From Saccharothrix obliqua (GTDB lineage: Bacteria; Actinomycetota; Actinomycetes; Mycobacteriales; Pseudonocardiaceae): a stretch of DNA of 64,000 bases. Location of the stretch: the NCBI RefSeq assembly GCF_019375475.1, contig NZ_JAHXGQ010000001.1, positions 868,001 through 932,000 of the forward strand, given 5' to 3'. The position numbers and the translations under genes were made by a program. Below, piece by piece: positions 1 to 8,315 of the stretch. The notes below the pieces were generated by a model that was not told where the DNA came from, did not search any database, and saw only the letters and a list, made by a program, of their open reading frames with translations. Within the stretch, counting starts at the first letter, position 1. Each line of letters starts with the position of its first letter.

Positions 1-183
1 ACGGTGGCCGTGACGGACACCGACGCCGAGCACACGGCCGGTGCGACGTGGACCGTGCCGGGCGTCGTGACGGCCACCGGCCAGGCCGGTGCGGGTCGCG
101 TGCTGCGTGGTGAGTTGACCGTGCAGACCAGCACGGGCGCGGTCGTCGGTCGCAGTGCCGTGATCGTGCAGAACGTGGCCTGA
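1..183 (+). CDS. C-terminal end of a beta-rich protein (partial)
   Basis: The reading frame is open from the first base and ends in TGA after 60 codons, so only the C-terminus is visible. It is rich in Thr, Val, Ala and Gly with alternating hydrophobic residues (for example GATWTVPGVVTATGQAG and TVQTSTGAVVGRSAVIVQ), which suggests a beta-sandwich or other all-beta fold. There is no membrane segment or sorting signal at the C-terminus. A strong terminator follows 15 bp later, so this is the last gene of its transcript. I do not recognise the family; the bulk of the protein lies outside the window. Confidence 0.7.
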   Translation, partial: TVAVTDTDAEHTAGATWTVPGVVTATGQAGAGRVLRGELTVQTSTGAVVGRSAVIVQNVA

Positions 184-198
184 TCCCGCTTTCTCTCC

Positions 199-235
199 GG
201 GGCCGCCCCTACTCCAGGGGCGGCCCCCCTTTCTT
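199..235 (+). terminator. Rho-independent terminator after the left-edge gene
   Basis: The arms ggggccgcccct (199-210) and aggggcggcccc (216-227) are perfectly complementary over 12 bp around a 5-nt loop and are followed by a pyrimidine/T-rich tail. Confidence 0.85.
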
Positions 236-815
236 TGCCGATCCGGACCACGTACCGCCGTACCCCGCACCCTGCCCCGCCACGCCCGGCCCGTGCCCGC
301 GCCCGCATCACCCCGCCCCGCACCGCGCACCCGGCGCACCACACCCGCCCCGCACCACACCCGCCCCGCACCCAGCCTCGCGCCGGCACCCGTACCCGGC
401 TTCGCGCTCTGCCTTGCCCCGCGCCGCGCCCCCGCCCGGTCTCGGCCCTCAAACTTTCAGGCAGGCTTCCTGAAAGATTCGCTCCCGAGCCCCGAGCCCC
501 GAGCCCTCCGGCCCCGAGCCCTCCGGCCCCGGAAACTTTCAGGGAGCCTGCCTGAAAGAAACTTCCCGCCTTATCTTTCAGGGAGCCTGCCTGATAGATA
601 AGGCGGGCCGCCCGGCCTCGCGCTCCGGGCGGCACAAGGCGTGCTGCGTCGACCGACCGCCACCGACCGCCCGGCGCGCTGTCCACCGGCTGCCCTGCCT
701 GGCGAGGGCCAGCCGCGGACGAGGCTGGTTGCCGACCGGCCACACGGGGCTGTGCGGTAGCGCCACCTGCTCGGCGAGCATCATCGGCCGGCCGTCAAAA
801 TCGTCGGAGCACGCA
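236..815. other. Gene-free region carrying palindromic repeats
   Basis: About 580 bp without a convincing gene. The first half is C-rich low-complexity sequence that opens spurious Pro/Arg/Ala-rich frames on both strands. The middle holds three copies of the 23-bp palindromic element (listed separately). The right part leads into the promoter of the DGPF gene at 916. No RNA gene was recognised. Confidence 0.6.
454..597. repeat. Palindromic repeat cluster 1 (three copies)
   Basis: Copies lie at 454-476, 536-558 and 575-597. The type unit is CTTTCAGG, a 7-nt asymmetric core (CAGGCTT or its complement type GAGCCTG), then CCTGAAAG. The third copy has the variant right arm CCTGATAG and sits inside a larger hairpin: cccgccttatc (565-575) is the exact complement of gataaggcggg (597-607). 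The cluster lies downstream of the left-edge gene and its terminator. Confidence 0.85.
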
Positions 816-843
816 TGTCGATCCTGGGGTGTCCCCGTTCGAC
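816..843 (+). promoter_or_regulatory. ECF42-type promoter of the DGPF gene at 916
   Basis: TGTCGA (816-821), an 18-bp spacer and CGAC (840-843) lie about 73 bp upstream of the ATG. This resembles the unusual TGTCGA / CGA(C/T) promoter I recall for ECF42 sigma factors in Streptomyces. The same arrangement with a 17-bp spacer lies before the second DGPF gene (23747-23773), which is next to the sigma gene. Confidence 0.6.
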
Positions 844-915
844 GCACAGGTAGAGGCCGGTTGACCCGTCCGGGCGAACCGGACCCCGGCCCGAGGGACA
901 CCAGGAGGAGTGACC

Positions 916-1284
916 ATGCGGTTTCTGCTGATGCACCGGCACGACGAGAACGCCCCCGAGACGCTGAACCCCAGCCCCGAGTTCATCGAACGGATGGGCG
1001 CGTTCATCCAGGACGCCATCAAGAAGGGCATCCTGATCACCGCCGAGGGCGTGCACCCCTCCGCGAAGGGCGCACGGGTCCGCAAGGAACGCGGCGCGGG
1101 CATCACGGCCAGCGACGGCCCGTTCACCGAGACCAAGGAGATCATCGGCGGGTTCGCGCTGATCAACGCCCGCAACAAGGACGAGGCGGTCGCCTTCGCC
1201 CACACCTACGCCGACCTGTTCGAGGAGATCGAGGTCGAGGTCCGGCAGGTGTTCGAGGAGGAGGACCTGCCCAGCCCGGCCTGA
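916..1284 (+). CDS. DGPF-domain (YCII-related) protein
   Basis: A 122-residue protein of the YCII/DGPF family, small ferredoxin-like proteins of uncertain function that are typically partnered with ECF42 sigma factors. It begins MRFLLMHRHD and carries the signature DGPFTETKEIIGGFALI at about residues 66-82, the expected length for the family. The ATG at 916 is preferred over the in-frame GTG at 910 because AGGAGG (903-908) is 7 bp before the ATG but only 1 bp before the GTG. The second DGPF gene of the window is 22 kb away beside the sigma gene, and the two promoters match. Function is unknown; proposals include a small-molecule or stress sensor. It may be co-transcribed with the gene at 1344 (59-bp gap). 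Confidence 0.85.
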   Translation: MRFLLMHRHDENAPETLNPSPEFIERMGAFIQDAIKKGILITAEGVHPSAKGARVRKERGAGITASDGPFTETKEIIGGFALINARNKDEAVAFAHTYADLFEEIEVEVRQVFEEEDLPSPA

Positions 1285-1343
1285 GTTGTCGGACCCCGCG
1301 GTTAAGGTCTCGGCGGATGCCGTCGAAACCCCCGGGGGAGCAC

Positions 1344-1847
1344 ATGTCGAACGTCCGGACCGCGTTGGCCGCACTGGCCGAACTGCTCGCGCCCGACGCA
1401 CCGGACGTCGGCAAGCGGGTGTTGAGCGCGCACGACGAACCGGCGGAGTTCGTGCGCGCCCACGCCGACCAGCTCGACGAGCGGCGCATCGACGAGCCGA
1501 TCCCCGGACTCGCGTGGATCGCGCTGGTGGACGCGCTGACCGACCACGGCCTGCTCGCCGAAGTCGACTGGAAGGAAGACCCGGCGGAAGTCGTGGCCCA
1601 GCTCAAGGCCCTCCGCTCCGCGCCGGCGGAGTGGGGTTGGGTGGGTGAGACCGACACCCACGTGCCGACCTACGACTTCCTCCGGGCCGCCGGCCGCCGG
1701 CTCCGCGCGCTGGGCACGGCCCTGGTGGTGCTGGACATCGAGTCGGACTGCTACCCGCTGACCCTCGTCCCGGTCGATCACGTGCGAGAAGTGGTCGACC
1801 TGGCCGCCACCGCGGGCCACCACGCCGCACCGCTGGACGAGGGCTGA
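1344..1847 (+). CDS. DUF6630-like hypothetical protein
   Basis: A 167-residue soluble protein without signal peptide or membrane segment. It is acidic with many Trp, including the stretch WGWVGETDTHVPTYDFLRAA and a C-terminal GTALVVLDIESDCYPLTLVP. From memory this pattern resembles the DUF6630 family, whose function is unknown; the assignment is moderate. The ATG at 1344 follows GGGGGAG (about 3 bp spacing); an in-frame ATG at 1317 would add nine residues. It lies 59 bp after the DGPF gene and ends 4 bp from the convergent flavoprotein gene, with no terminator between them. Confidence 0.6.
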   Translation: MSNVRTALAALAELLAPDAPDVGKRVLSAHDEPAEFVRAHADQLDERRIDEPIPGLAWIALVDALTDHGLLAEVDWKEDPAEVVAQLKALRSAPAEWGWVGETDTHVPTYDFLRAAGRRLRALGTALVVLDIESDCYPLTLVPVDHVREVVDLAATAGHHAAPLDEG

Positions 1848-1851
1848 CCGA

Positions 1852-2802
1852 TCAGGCCGGGTGCCGCGCCACCGCGCGCTCCGCCTCCTCCACCACCAGG
1901 TCCGCGTTGATCTGCGCACCCGCGTGCGCACCGGCCGCCGCCGAAGCACCCACCTGCGCACTGAGGTCCGTCACGTTGCCCGCCGCCCACACGCCGGGCA
2001 CGTCGGTCCGGCCCGCGGCGTCCACCGGCACGTGCACGCCCATCCCGGACGGGTGGTCCACCGCGCGCAACCCGAGGCCCGCGAGGAAACCGTCACGCGC
2101 GACCATCCGGGTCGCCACCGCGACCACCTCACGCGGCACGACGCTGTCGTCGGCCAAGCGCACGCCGCGGATCCAGTCGTCACCCAGCTCCAGGCCCGCC
2201 ACCTCGCCGACCACCACCCGCACGCCGCGGGCGGCGAGCTTCGCGGCGTCCTCGGCGGACAGCGCCGTCCGGTGGGCGAAGTACACGACGTCCTCGCTGA
2301 GCTGCCGGAACAGCAAGACCTGGTGCACCGACATCGGCCCCGTGGCCAGCACGCCGATCGCCCGGTCCCGGACCTCCCACCCGTGGCAGTACGGGCAGTG
2401 CAGCACGTCGCGACCCCAGCGCTCGCGCAGCCCGGCCACGTCCGGCAACTCGTCCACGAGCCCGGTCGTCACGAGCAGCCGACGGGCTCGCATCGCGCGG
2501 CCGTCCGCCAAAGTCACCGCGAACCCGTCCTCGACCCGCTCCGCGCCGACGACCTCGCCATGCACCACCTGACCGCCATACGACCGCACCTCGGCCCGGC
2601 CACGCTCCAGCAACTCGGCGGGCGGCACGCCGTCCCGGGCGAACAGGCCGTGCACCGCCTCGGCAGGCGCGTTGCGCGGCGAACCGGAGTCGACCACGAC
2701 CACGGACCGCCGCGACCGCGCGAGCATCAGCGCACCGTTCAGCCCCGCGGCCCCGCCGCCGACCACCACCACGTCATAGCGTTCTTCAAGCTTCTCGGTC
2801 AC
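1852..2802 (-). CDS. Thioredoxin-reductase-like FAD/NAD(P) oxidoreductase
   Basis: A 316-residue flavoprotein of the thioredoxin reductase fold. The N-terminal FAD dinucleotide motif is VVVGGGAAGLNGALMLARS, the redox pair sits in CPYCHGWE in the middle, and the second FAD motif GVWAAGNVTD lies near the C-terminus. Family members of this type pass electrons from a pyridine nucleotide via FAD to a dithiol/disulfide partner. The NAD(P) motif (IGVLATGPMSVHQVL) departs from the usual GxGxxA, so nucleotide preference is unclear. The start is uncertain: I chose the GTG at 2802 just before the FAD motif; the frame extends to a TTG at 2859, next to the stop of the upstream lipoprotein. Probably the last gene of a minus-strand set with the lipoprotein and MscS channel. 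No thioredoxin gene is nearby. Confidence 0.8.
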   Translation of the reverse strand: MTEKLEERYDVVVVGGGAAGLNGALMLARSRRSVVVVDSGSPRNAPAEAVHGLFARDGVPPAELLERGRAEVRSYGGQVVHGEVVGAERVEDGFAVTLADGRAMRARRLLVTTGLVDELPDVAGLRERWGRDVLHCPYCHGWEVRDRAIGVLATGPMSVHQVLLFRQLSEDVVYFAHRTALSAEDAAKLAARGVRVVVGEVAGLELGDDWIRGVRLADDSVVPREVVAVATRMVARDGFLAGLGLRAVDHPSGMGVHVPVDAAGRTDVPGVWAAGNVTDLSAQVGASAAAGAHAGAQINADLVVEEAERAVARHPA

Positions 2803-2860
2803 GCCGACACCATGCGCGCGGGTCGGGTGCCACGGCAAAGATTTTTGCCGAACCGGCAAC

Positions 2861-3274
2861 TCACGGCGTCGGGTCGGGCAGGCCGATCGGCTCGTCCACG
2901 TCCACCTGCCGCACGCCGTCGACGGCCAGTACCCACTTGACGTCCGGGATCGGCACGTTCACCCGCACGTAGCCGATGGACGCGTCGGACGCCTCCACGG
3001 TCGCGCCCCGCTCGCGCAACGCCGTTACGACGCGTTCGGTCGCACCCGTCTCCGCGGAGATCACCAGGGAGATCGTGTCGACGCCCGAGCGCCGGGCGCG
3101 TTCCAGCACGTCCTGGCCGTGCGGACTGAGCTTGGCCGGCACCGGTGCCTCCACGACCCTCGGCGGGGAGGACAGCGTCGCGATCCCGACGGGTGCCGTT
3201 CCCGTCTCCACCGGACGTCCGCACCCCGCGGCCAACAAGCACATCACCACCAGCGCGATCCTCTTCACCGGCAA
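2861..3274 (-). CDS. Lipoprotein with a subtilisin-propeptide-like domain
   Basis: A 137-residue predicted lipoprotein: basic start (MPVKR), hydrophobic stretch and lipobox LLAAGC with Cys18 as the lipid attachment site. The rest (about residues 50-137) reads like the I9-type N-terminal propeptide of actinobacterial S8 subtilisins: VDTISLVISAETGATERVV, then GYVRVNVPIPDVKWVLAVDG, then VRQVDVDEPIGLPDP. In those proteases the propeptide ends with similar LPDP residues just before the catalytic domain. Here a stop follows and no catalytic domain is present. Propeptides of this class fold and inhibit their protease, so a membrane-tethered inhibitor or chaperone is possible. It lies 36 bp after the MscS gene. 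Domain assignment is by recognition, not by a search. Confidence 0.6.
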   Translation of the reverse strand: MPVKRIALVVMCLLAAGCGRPVETGTAPVGIATLSSPPRVVEAPVPAKLSPHGQDVLERARRSGVDTISLVISAETGATERVVTALRERGATVEASDASIGYVRVNVPIPDVKWVLAVDGVRQVDVDEPIGLPDPTP

Positions 3275-3310
3275 CCCTCCCGCGTGACAGGCCCCCGGTC
3301 GGAGGACGGA

Positions 3311-4444
3311 TCAGGTCGGGCGCGGGGTTGCGTCCGGGCCGGAGAACGCCTGGACGCGTTCCTCGCCGTCCGGGCTGTCACCGAACACGCGGTTGTCCGA
3401 GCCGGACGCGGGCACGTCGCCATGCGTGCCGCCGCGTGGCAGGTCACGCACCCGGACCTGCGGCAACGCACCCGGGTGCTGCGACCGCACCCACGCCACG
3501 AGGTGTTCCCGCACGACGCACCGCAGGTCCCACAGGCGTCCGGCGTCGGTCGCGCTGACCAGAGCGCGCACGCGCACCAACGCGCCGACCGCGCCGGTCA
3601 CCTGGAGCACGCAGACCCGCTGGTCCCACAGGTCGCAGGTCTCCAGGGCGTGCCGCAGCTCCTGCCGCAGGTCCTCCACCGGCACGGTCCAGTCGAGGTC
3701 CAGCTCGACCGTGCCGAGCAGGGCGGACTGGGTACGCGTCCAGTTCTCGAAGGGGGTCTTCAGGAAGTACGCGGTGGGCAGGATCAGCCGCCGGTCGTCC
3801 CACAGGTGCACGACGACGTAGGTCAGGGTGATGTCCTCGACGCGGCCCCACTGCTCCTCGACCACCACCACGTCGTCCAGCCGGAGCGCGTCCGAGAACG
3901 CGATCTGGACGCCCGCGAACACGTTGCCCAGCAACGACTGCGCCGCCAGCGCGGCGATCGCGCCGATGACACCGGCCGAGGCGAGCAGACTCGTGCCCGC
4001 CGCCCGAGCGCCCGGGAACGTCATCAACACGGCCGCCGCCGCCAGCACGCTCACCACGACCACCGTGACCCGGCGGACCAGGGTGATCTGCGTGTGGACG
4101 CGGCGCGCGTGCCGGTTGTCCGAGACGTCCACCCGGATGCGGGCGAGCGTCGCGTCCTCCGCCACCACCAGCAGCGCGGCGAGCAGCCACGCGCCGGCGA
4201 GGATCAGCGCCACACCCACGGCGTGCAACGCGACCGGCCGCCACTCCCCGCTCGCCGCCACCCCGAGGGAGAACTGCACGGCCACCAGGACGGCCACCAC
4301 GAGCGCCGGCTTGTGCGCATGGGTGGCCAACCCGGCGAACAAAGCGGACCGCCGCCCGATCCGCCGCACCCCGCGGTGGATCAGGGTCACGGCCACCAAC
4401 GCCACGAGCACCGATCCGGCGAACGTGAGAACCGCGACGAGCAC
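3311..4444 (-). CDS. MscS-family mechanosensitive channel
   Basis: A 377-residue membrane protein with about four to five transmembrane helices, followed by an MscS pore helix and beta domain. The diagnostic region is GVIGAIAALAAQSLLGNVFAG, then IAFSDALRLDDVVVVEEQWG and GRVEDITLTYVVVHLWDDRR. Such channels release solutes during hypo-osmotic shock. The C-terminal tail is hydrophilic and Asp/Pro-rich. The frame is open further upstream, but GGAGG lies 7 bp before the GTG at 4444, which also leaves a proper hydrophobic N-terminus (VLVAVLTFAGSVLVALVAV). It is first in a minus-strand set with the lipoprotein (36-bp gap) and the flavoprotein. Confidence 0.88.
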   Translation of the reverse strand: MLVAVLTFAGSVLVALVAVTLIHRGVRRIGRRSALFAGLATHAHKPALVVAVLVAVQFSLGVAASGEWRPVALHAVGVALILAGAWLLAALLVVAEDATLARIRVDVSDNRHARRVHTQITLVRRVTVVVVSVLAAAAVLMTFPGARAAGTSLLASAGVIGAIAALAAQSLLGNVFAGVQIAFSDALRLDDVVVVEEQWGRVEDITLTYVVVHLWDDRRLILPTAYFLKTPFENWTRTQSALLGTVELDLDWTVPVEDLRQELRHALETCDLWDQRVCVLQVTGAVGALVRVRALVSATDAGRLWDLRCVVREHLVAWVRSQHPGALPQVRVRDLPRGGTHGDVPASGSDNRVFGDSPDGEERVQAFSGPDATPRPT

Positions 4445-5050
4445 TGACACACCTCCATGGAGTCGGGAACCCGTCTGGTACCCGTGCGGCCAGTCACCCA
4501 TTCGTGTCCCGACTCACGCCACCGCCCGCCACTCGCCACTGCCTGCCATCCGCCACGCGCCGCCGACCGCGCGCTGCCCGCAGCCCGCCGTGTCCGTCGG
4601 CCGCCATCTGCCGCGTGCGGCCCGTCACGCGCCGACCGCGCGCCACGTGGTGCCCGCAGCCCGTCATCCGCTGCCTGCGACCCCGCCGTGTCCGTCGGCC
4701 GATGTGTCGTGGATCGCGGAGGAGCGCGGAAGCAGTGGGTCGCGGCCAGCGGTGACCGCGGTGGCCAATCAGCGCTCGCCGGCGAGGCGGCACGCAGGCG
4801 GCGACCGCCGGCCGGTAGTCGATCGGCCGCGGCGAAACCTTCAGGGAGCCTGCCTGATAGATCCGCAGACGCGAAACTTTCAGGCAGGCTCCCTGAAAGA
4901 TAATCCGCTGACCGAGGGGCGGCCCTCGGGAAACTATCAGGAAGGCTCCCTGAAAGTTTCGCCGTCAACCGGCCTGCGCCGAAGGGCGGGGATGGCCCGC
5001 GGGGAGGTGGCGGGAGAGCGGGGACACGGAGGATCGCTGCGCGGAGCGTG
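4445..5050. other. Gene-free region with low-complexity DNA and repeats
   Basis: About 600 bp between the start of the MscS gene and the stop of the DUF4173 gene, both on the minus strand. Roughly 4500-4720 consists of short degenerate repeats built on words such as cgccac, gcccgc and ccgtcggccg, which open meaningless frames on both strands. Three palindromic elements follow (4838-4956). The MscS promoter should be near 4450-4520 on the minus strand; no clear hexamers were seen. Confidence 0.55.
4838..4956. repeat. Palindromic repeat cluster 2 (three copies)
   Basis: Copies lie at 4838-4860 (degenerate left arm CCTTCAGG, right arm CCTGATAG), 4877-4899 (perfect arms) and 4934-4956 (left arm CTATCAGG, right arm CCTGAAAG). 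The third is in the opposite orientation to the first. The cluster lies just downstream of the 3' end of the minus-strand DUF4173 gene. Confidence 0.85.
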
Positions 5051-6406
5051 TCAGCGCTCGCATCGCGCCCGTGGGAGCGAAGCCAGCACGTCTCGGGCCT
5101 CCGCTCGCGCGAGGTTCCACTCCCTCCATCCGCCTTCGGTGACGACTCGGTCGCGCAGTGCGCAACTCCGCAGGTCGTCCGGCAGGGTGGCGATGGCGGG
5201 GATGGCGTCGTCGGACAGTCGGCTCAGGTACGCGGTGTCGATACGGCCGGAGTCCTGCCACCGCGCGATGTTCCGCTCGGCGATGAACCGGTCCGGGTTG
5301 AGCAACGCCAACCCGAGCAGCGCCGCGAAACCCGTCCCGACGACGGCCCTGGCCAGCCACCGGCCCCGCAACCGCACTCCGGCCACCAGCACCAGCAGGT
5401 ACACCACCCCGAGCCACAACTCGCACGCCGCGACCAGCACGCGCAGCACGGTGAACCCGTAAGCCTGCTGGTAGAACCACATCCGGGCGAGGGCGGACAC
5501 CACTATCACCAACGTCAACCCGCACAACGCGCCGAGCAACGCTCGCAGCCAACCCCGGTCGGCGGGCGACTCGACCCGTGCGAAACGCGCTGCGACGGCG
5601 ACCACCCCCAGCGTCAGCACGGTAACCGCCAGCAGCTGCCAGAACCCGCGCCGCGCGTACTCCGCGTACGTGAGGCCCGCGGTGCGGAGCACGTACGCGT
5701 CGCCGCCGAGGATGGCGGTCACCTGCACGGCCACGAATCCCGCGAACAGGACGACCAGCGCGCCCACCGGGAGTGCCCAGTCGCGACGTTGGAAAGTCCT
5801 CGGCAGCACCGAAACGCCGTCCTCGGCCGGCCGGCGCTCCAGCAAGTACAGGCACGCCACCACACCTACGCCCACCGACACGAACAACACCGCTGTCGGC
5901 ACAGCCGAACCCTGCGGCACGGCCGAACCCAACACGCCTGCGAACGCCGCGTCCGCACCGGCCAGCAGCGGCACGAAGACGAGCAGCAGCAACAGGGTCA
6001 CCACCACGGGCCGGGCCAGCTTCGGGCCGCCGCTGGAGCGCAACCCGCGTGCCAACCACGGCAACGCCCGCACCGCCGCCACCGGCACCGCGACCGCGCC
6101 GAAGAACACCCCGCGCGCCGTGCGACCACCGGCCACCGCCAACGACCCGGCCGCCGCCCCGGCCAAGGCGCACAACGCGAACAGCCACTCGGCGGCCACC
6201 AGCGCACCGGTGCCGAACAGCAGCACGGACAACACCGCCCATCCCCAGCGGACCCGGCGAAGCAGTGCGAACACCACCACGGCCAGCAACGGCCAACCCA
6301 CGCCGGGCACGTCGAACGGCGCCACCGCGGCTGCCACGATTCCCGCACCGGCACCCGTGAGCAGGACGCGGTTGGCGGACGCGGGTGTGGAAACCCCTTC
6401 TGACAC
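5051..6406 (-). CDS. DUF4173/DUF4153-type membrane protein
   Basis: A 451-residue integral membrane protein with about ten or more hydrophobic segments and a soluble C-terminal tail containing several Cys/Trp residues. The stretch GLTYAEYARRGFWQLLAV is characteristic of the DUF4173 family, whose function is unknown, although members often sit beside regulators. I chose the GTG at 6406 because AGGAG lies 5 bp upstream; the frame continues to 6469 without a better start. It lies 129 bp downstream of the histidine kinase gene on the same strand, so it could belong to that transcript. Confidence 0.8.
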   Translation of the reverse strand: MSEGVSTPASANRVLLTGAGAGIVAAAVAPFDVPGVGWPLLAVVVFALLRRVRWGWAVLSVLLFGTGALVAAEWLFALCALAGAAAGSLAVAGGRTARGVFFGAVAVPVAAVRALPWLARGLRSSGGPKLARPVVVTLLLLLVFVPLLAGADAAFAGVLGSAVPQGSAVPTAVLFVSVGVGVVACLYLLERRPAEDGVSVLPRTFQRRDWALPVGALVVLFAGFVAVQVTAILGGDAYVLRTAGLTYAEYARRGFWQLLAVTVLTLGVVAVAARFARVESPADRGWLRALLGALCGLTLVIVVSALARMWFYQQAYGFTVLRVLVAACELWLGVVYLLVLVAGVRLRGRWLARAVVGTGFAALLGLALLNPDRFIAERNIARWQDSGRIDTAYLSRLSDDAIPAIATLPDDLRSCALRDRVVTEGGWREWNLARAEARDVLASLPRARCER

Positions 6407-6535
6407 AGGAACTCCTTCAGGAACCGGACCCGGCGGGCTGCGGCGGGGCGAGAAGACGGGACAGGGCAAGACGAGAGGAGGGGTGGACGGGCTGCCCGCG
6501 CGACGCCTGGTCGCCGGGTCGGGGGTGTGTAAGGG

Positions 6536-7561
6536 TCAGGTGCGGGGAACGGCGGGCAGGGTGGCGCGGATCAGGCAGCCCGGCGCGTCCACCACCGCGA
6601 TGGTCCCCCCGTGCAGGTCGACGATCCAGCGGGCGATGTTGAGGCCGAGGCCGGTGCCCCCGCCTGCCGCCCGCTCACCCCGGGTGAACCGCTCGAACAC
6701 GCGCTCCCGGTCCTCCGGGGCGATGCCCGGACCGTCGTCGGCGACCTCCAGCACGACGTCCGGGCCGGCGCGGCGGGCCGACACGCGGACCTCACCGCCG
6801 GCCGGGCCGTGGCGCGCCGCGTTGTCCACCAGGTTCACCAGGACCTGGTGCAGGCGGGCGCGGTCGGCCACGGCCGCGACGGCGGCGGGTCGGACGTCCA
6901 CGGTGAACCGCACCCCCCGGGCGGCCACCGCGGCTTCCGCCACCACCTCCTCCAGCAGCGGCGCGAGGGGGAACTCGGCCAGTTCCAGCCGGTGCGCGCC
7001 GGCGTCGATCCGCGACAGGTCCAGCAACTCCGTGACCAGGCGACCCAGCCGCTCGGTCTGCGCGAGCGCCGTGCGCATCGTCGTCGCGTCCGGCGGGGCA
7101 ACGCCGTCCACGACGTTCTCCAACACGTTCTGCAACGCGGTGATCGGCGTGCGCAACTCGTGCGAGACGTTAGCGATCAGCTCCCGCCGCTGCCGATCCG
7201 CCGCCGCCAGGTCGGCCGCCATCTGGTTGAACGCGCCCGCCAGCTCGCCGACCTCGTCCCGCGCGGTGGCCCGCACGCGTCGGCTGTAGTCGCCGCGGCG
7301 CATGGCCCGCGCGGCGGCGGTCATCTCGCGCAGCGGTTTCGTCATGCCGTGCGCCAGCACCTGGGACGTGGCCAGCGCGGCGAACAACGCGCCGGTCGTG
7401 GTGCCGACCGGCAGCCAGCCGATCTGGGACCAGAAGTAGGCGAAACCCACCGCACCCGACGACACCAGCAGGATGCCGAGCTTCAGCTTGATCGACCGCA
7501 CGGCGTCCAGGGGTCGCGGCAGGAACTCCATCGCCGCGTCGAACGCGGACCGCGTGCTCAT
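6536..7561 (-). CDS. Sensor histidine kinase of an OmpR/EnvZ-type pair
   Basis: A 341-residue membrane histidine kinase. Two close transmembrane helices (about residues 28-46 and 52-70) leave only a few outside residues, so it has no extracellular sensor domain and probably senses the membrane or a partner protein. A HAMP linker follows (about 71-122), then the H-box NVSHELRTPITAL with phospho-acceptor His134, the N-box LVNLVDNAARHG, the G1 motif VADDGPGIAPEDRERVF and the G2 motif GTGLGLNIARWIVDLHGG. The ATG at 7561 overlaps the stop of the response regulator by ATGA, which indicates translational coupling. The DUF4173 membrane protein lies downstream and may be a target or accessory factor. 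Confidence 0.93.
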   Translation of the reverse strand: MSTRSAFDAAMEFLPRPLDAVRSIKLKLGILLVSSGAVGFAYFWSQIGWLPVGTTTGALFAALATSQVLAHGMTKPLREMTAAARAMRRGDYSRRVRATARDEVGELAGAFNQMAADLAAADRQRRELIANVSHELRTPITALQNVLENVVDGVAPPDATTMRTALAQTERLGRLVTELLDLSRIDAGAHRLELAEFPLAPLLEEVVAEAAVAARGVRFTVDVRPAAVAAVADRARLHQVLVNLVDNAARHGPAGGEVRVSARRAGPDVVLEVADDGPGIAPEDRERVFERFTRGERAAGGGTGLGLNIARWIVDLHGGTIAVVDAPGCLIRATLPAVPRT

Positions 7562-8223
7562 CGCGGGGCCTCCAGCGCGTACCCGACGCCGTGCACGGTC
7601 CGGATCAGGTCGGTGCCCAGCTTGCGCCGCAACGCCTTGATGTGGCTGTCCACGGTCCGCGTCCCGGTGCCGTCGTGCCACCCCCACACCTCGCTGAGCA
7701 ACCGCTCCCGCGACTGCACGGCACGCGGTCGCTCGGCGAGGTGCACCAGCAGCTCGAACTCGGTCGGTGTGAGGTGCGCCTCCTCGCCGTTGCGGGTCAC
7801 CCGCCGCTCGGCCAGGTCGATCTCCAGGTCGGCCACGGTGATCCGGCTGGACGGCGCGGCGGACCGCTCCACCCGCCGCAGCAGCGCGTGCACCCGCGCC
7901 GCCAGCTCCCGGATGGAGAACGGCTTGGTCAGGTAGTCGTCCGCGCCGACCGCGAGCCCCACCAGCAGGTCGGTCTCGTCGCCGCGCGCGGTGAGCATCA
8001 GCACCGGCACCGGCCGGGTGGCCTGCACCCGGCGGCACACCTCCAGGCCGTCGAAGCCGGGCAGCATCACGTCCAGCACGAGCAGGTCCGCGCCGGCGGC
8101 CTTGGCCACGGCGGACGGCCCGTCGTGCGCGAGGTCCACCTCGAACCCCTCGGCCCGCAGCCGAGCGGCCACGGAAGAGGCGATGGTGAGGTCGTCCTCC
8201 ACCACCAGTACCCGACGTGTCAT
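7558..8223 (-). CDS. OmpR-family response regulator
   Basis: A 221-residue two-domain regulator. The receiver domain shows the acidic pocket VVEDD (Asp10/Asp11), phospho-acceptor Asp51 in LLVLDVMLPGFDG, Thr78 in MLTARG and Lys100 in YLTKPFS. The winged-helix DNA-binding domain covers about residues 125-221 (LTPTEFELLVHLAERP, then GTRTVDSHIKALRRKLG and IRTVHGVGYALE). It is expected to be phosphorylated by the downstream kinase, whose ATG overlaps its stop. It is divergent from the RecD2-like gene: 92 bp separate the start codons. Confidence 0.95.
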   Translation of the reverse strand: MTRRVLVVEDDLTIASSVAARLRAEGFEVDLAHDGPSAVAKAAGADLLVLDVMLPGFDGLEVCRRVQATRPVPVLMLTARGDETDLLVGLAVGADDYLTKPFSIRELAARVHALLRRVERSAAPSSRITVADLEIDLAERRVTRNGEEAHLTPTEFELLVHLAERPRAVQSRERLLSEVWGWHDGTGTRTVDSHIKALRRKLGTDLIRTVHGVGYALEAPR

Positions 8224-8315
8224 GCGACCGACCCTATGCGGGACCGGTGGAGAGGTCCGGCGCGAGTTGTGAACGTCCTGTGGAGCCGTCCGGGCCGCGG
8301 GCTAGGGTGGCCGCT

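Noticed and set aside
2803-2859. TTG start for the thioredoxin-reductase-like gene
   Set aside because: It lies 1 bp after the lipoprotein stop with no ribosome binding site, and the FAD motif begins shortly after GTG 2802; the choice is still open.
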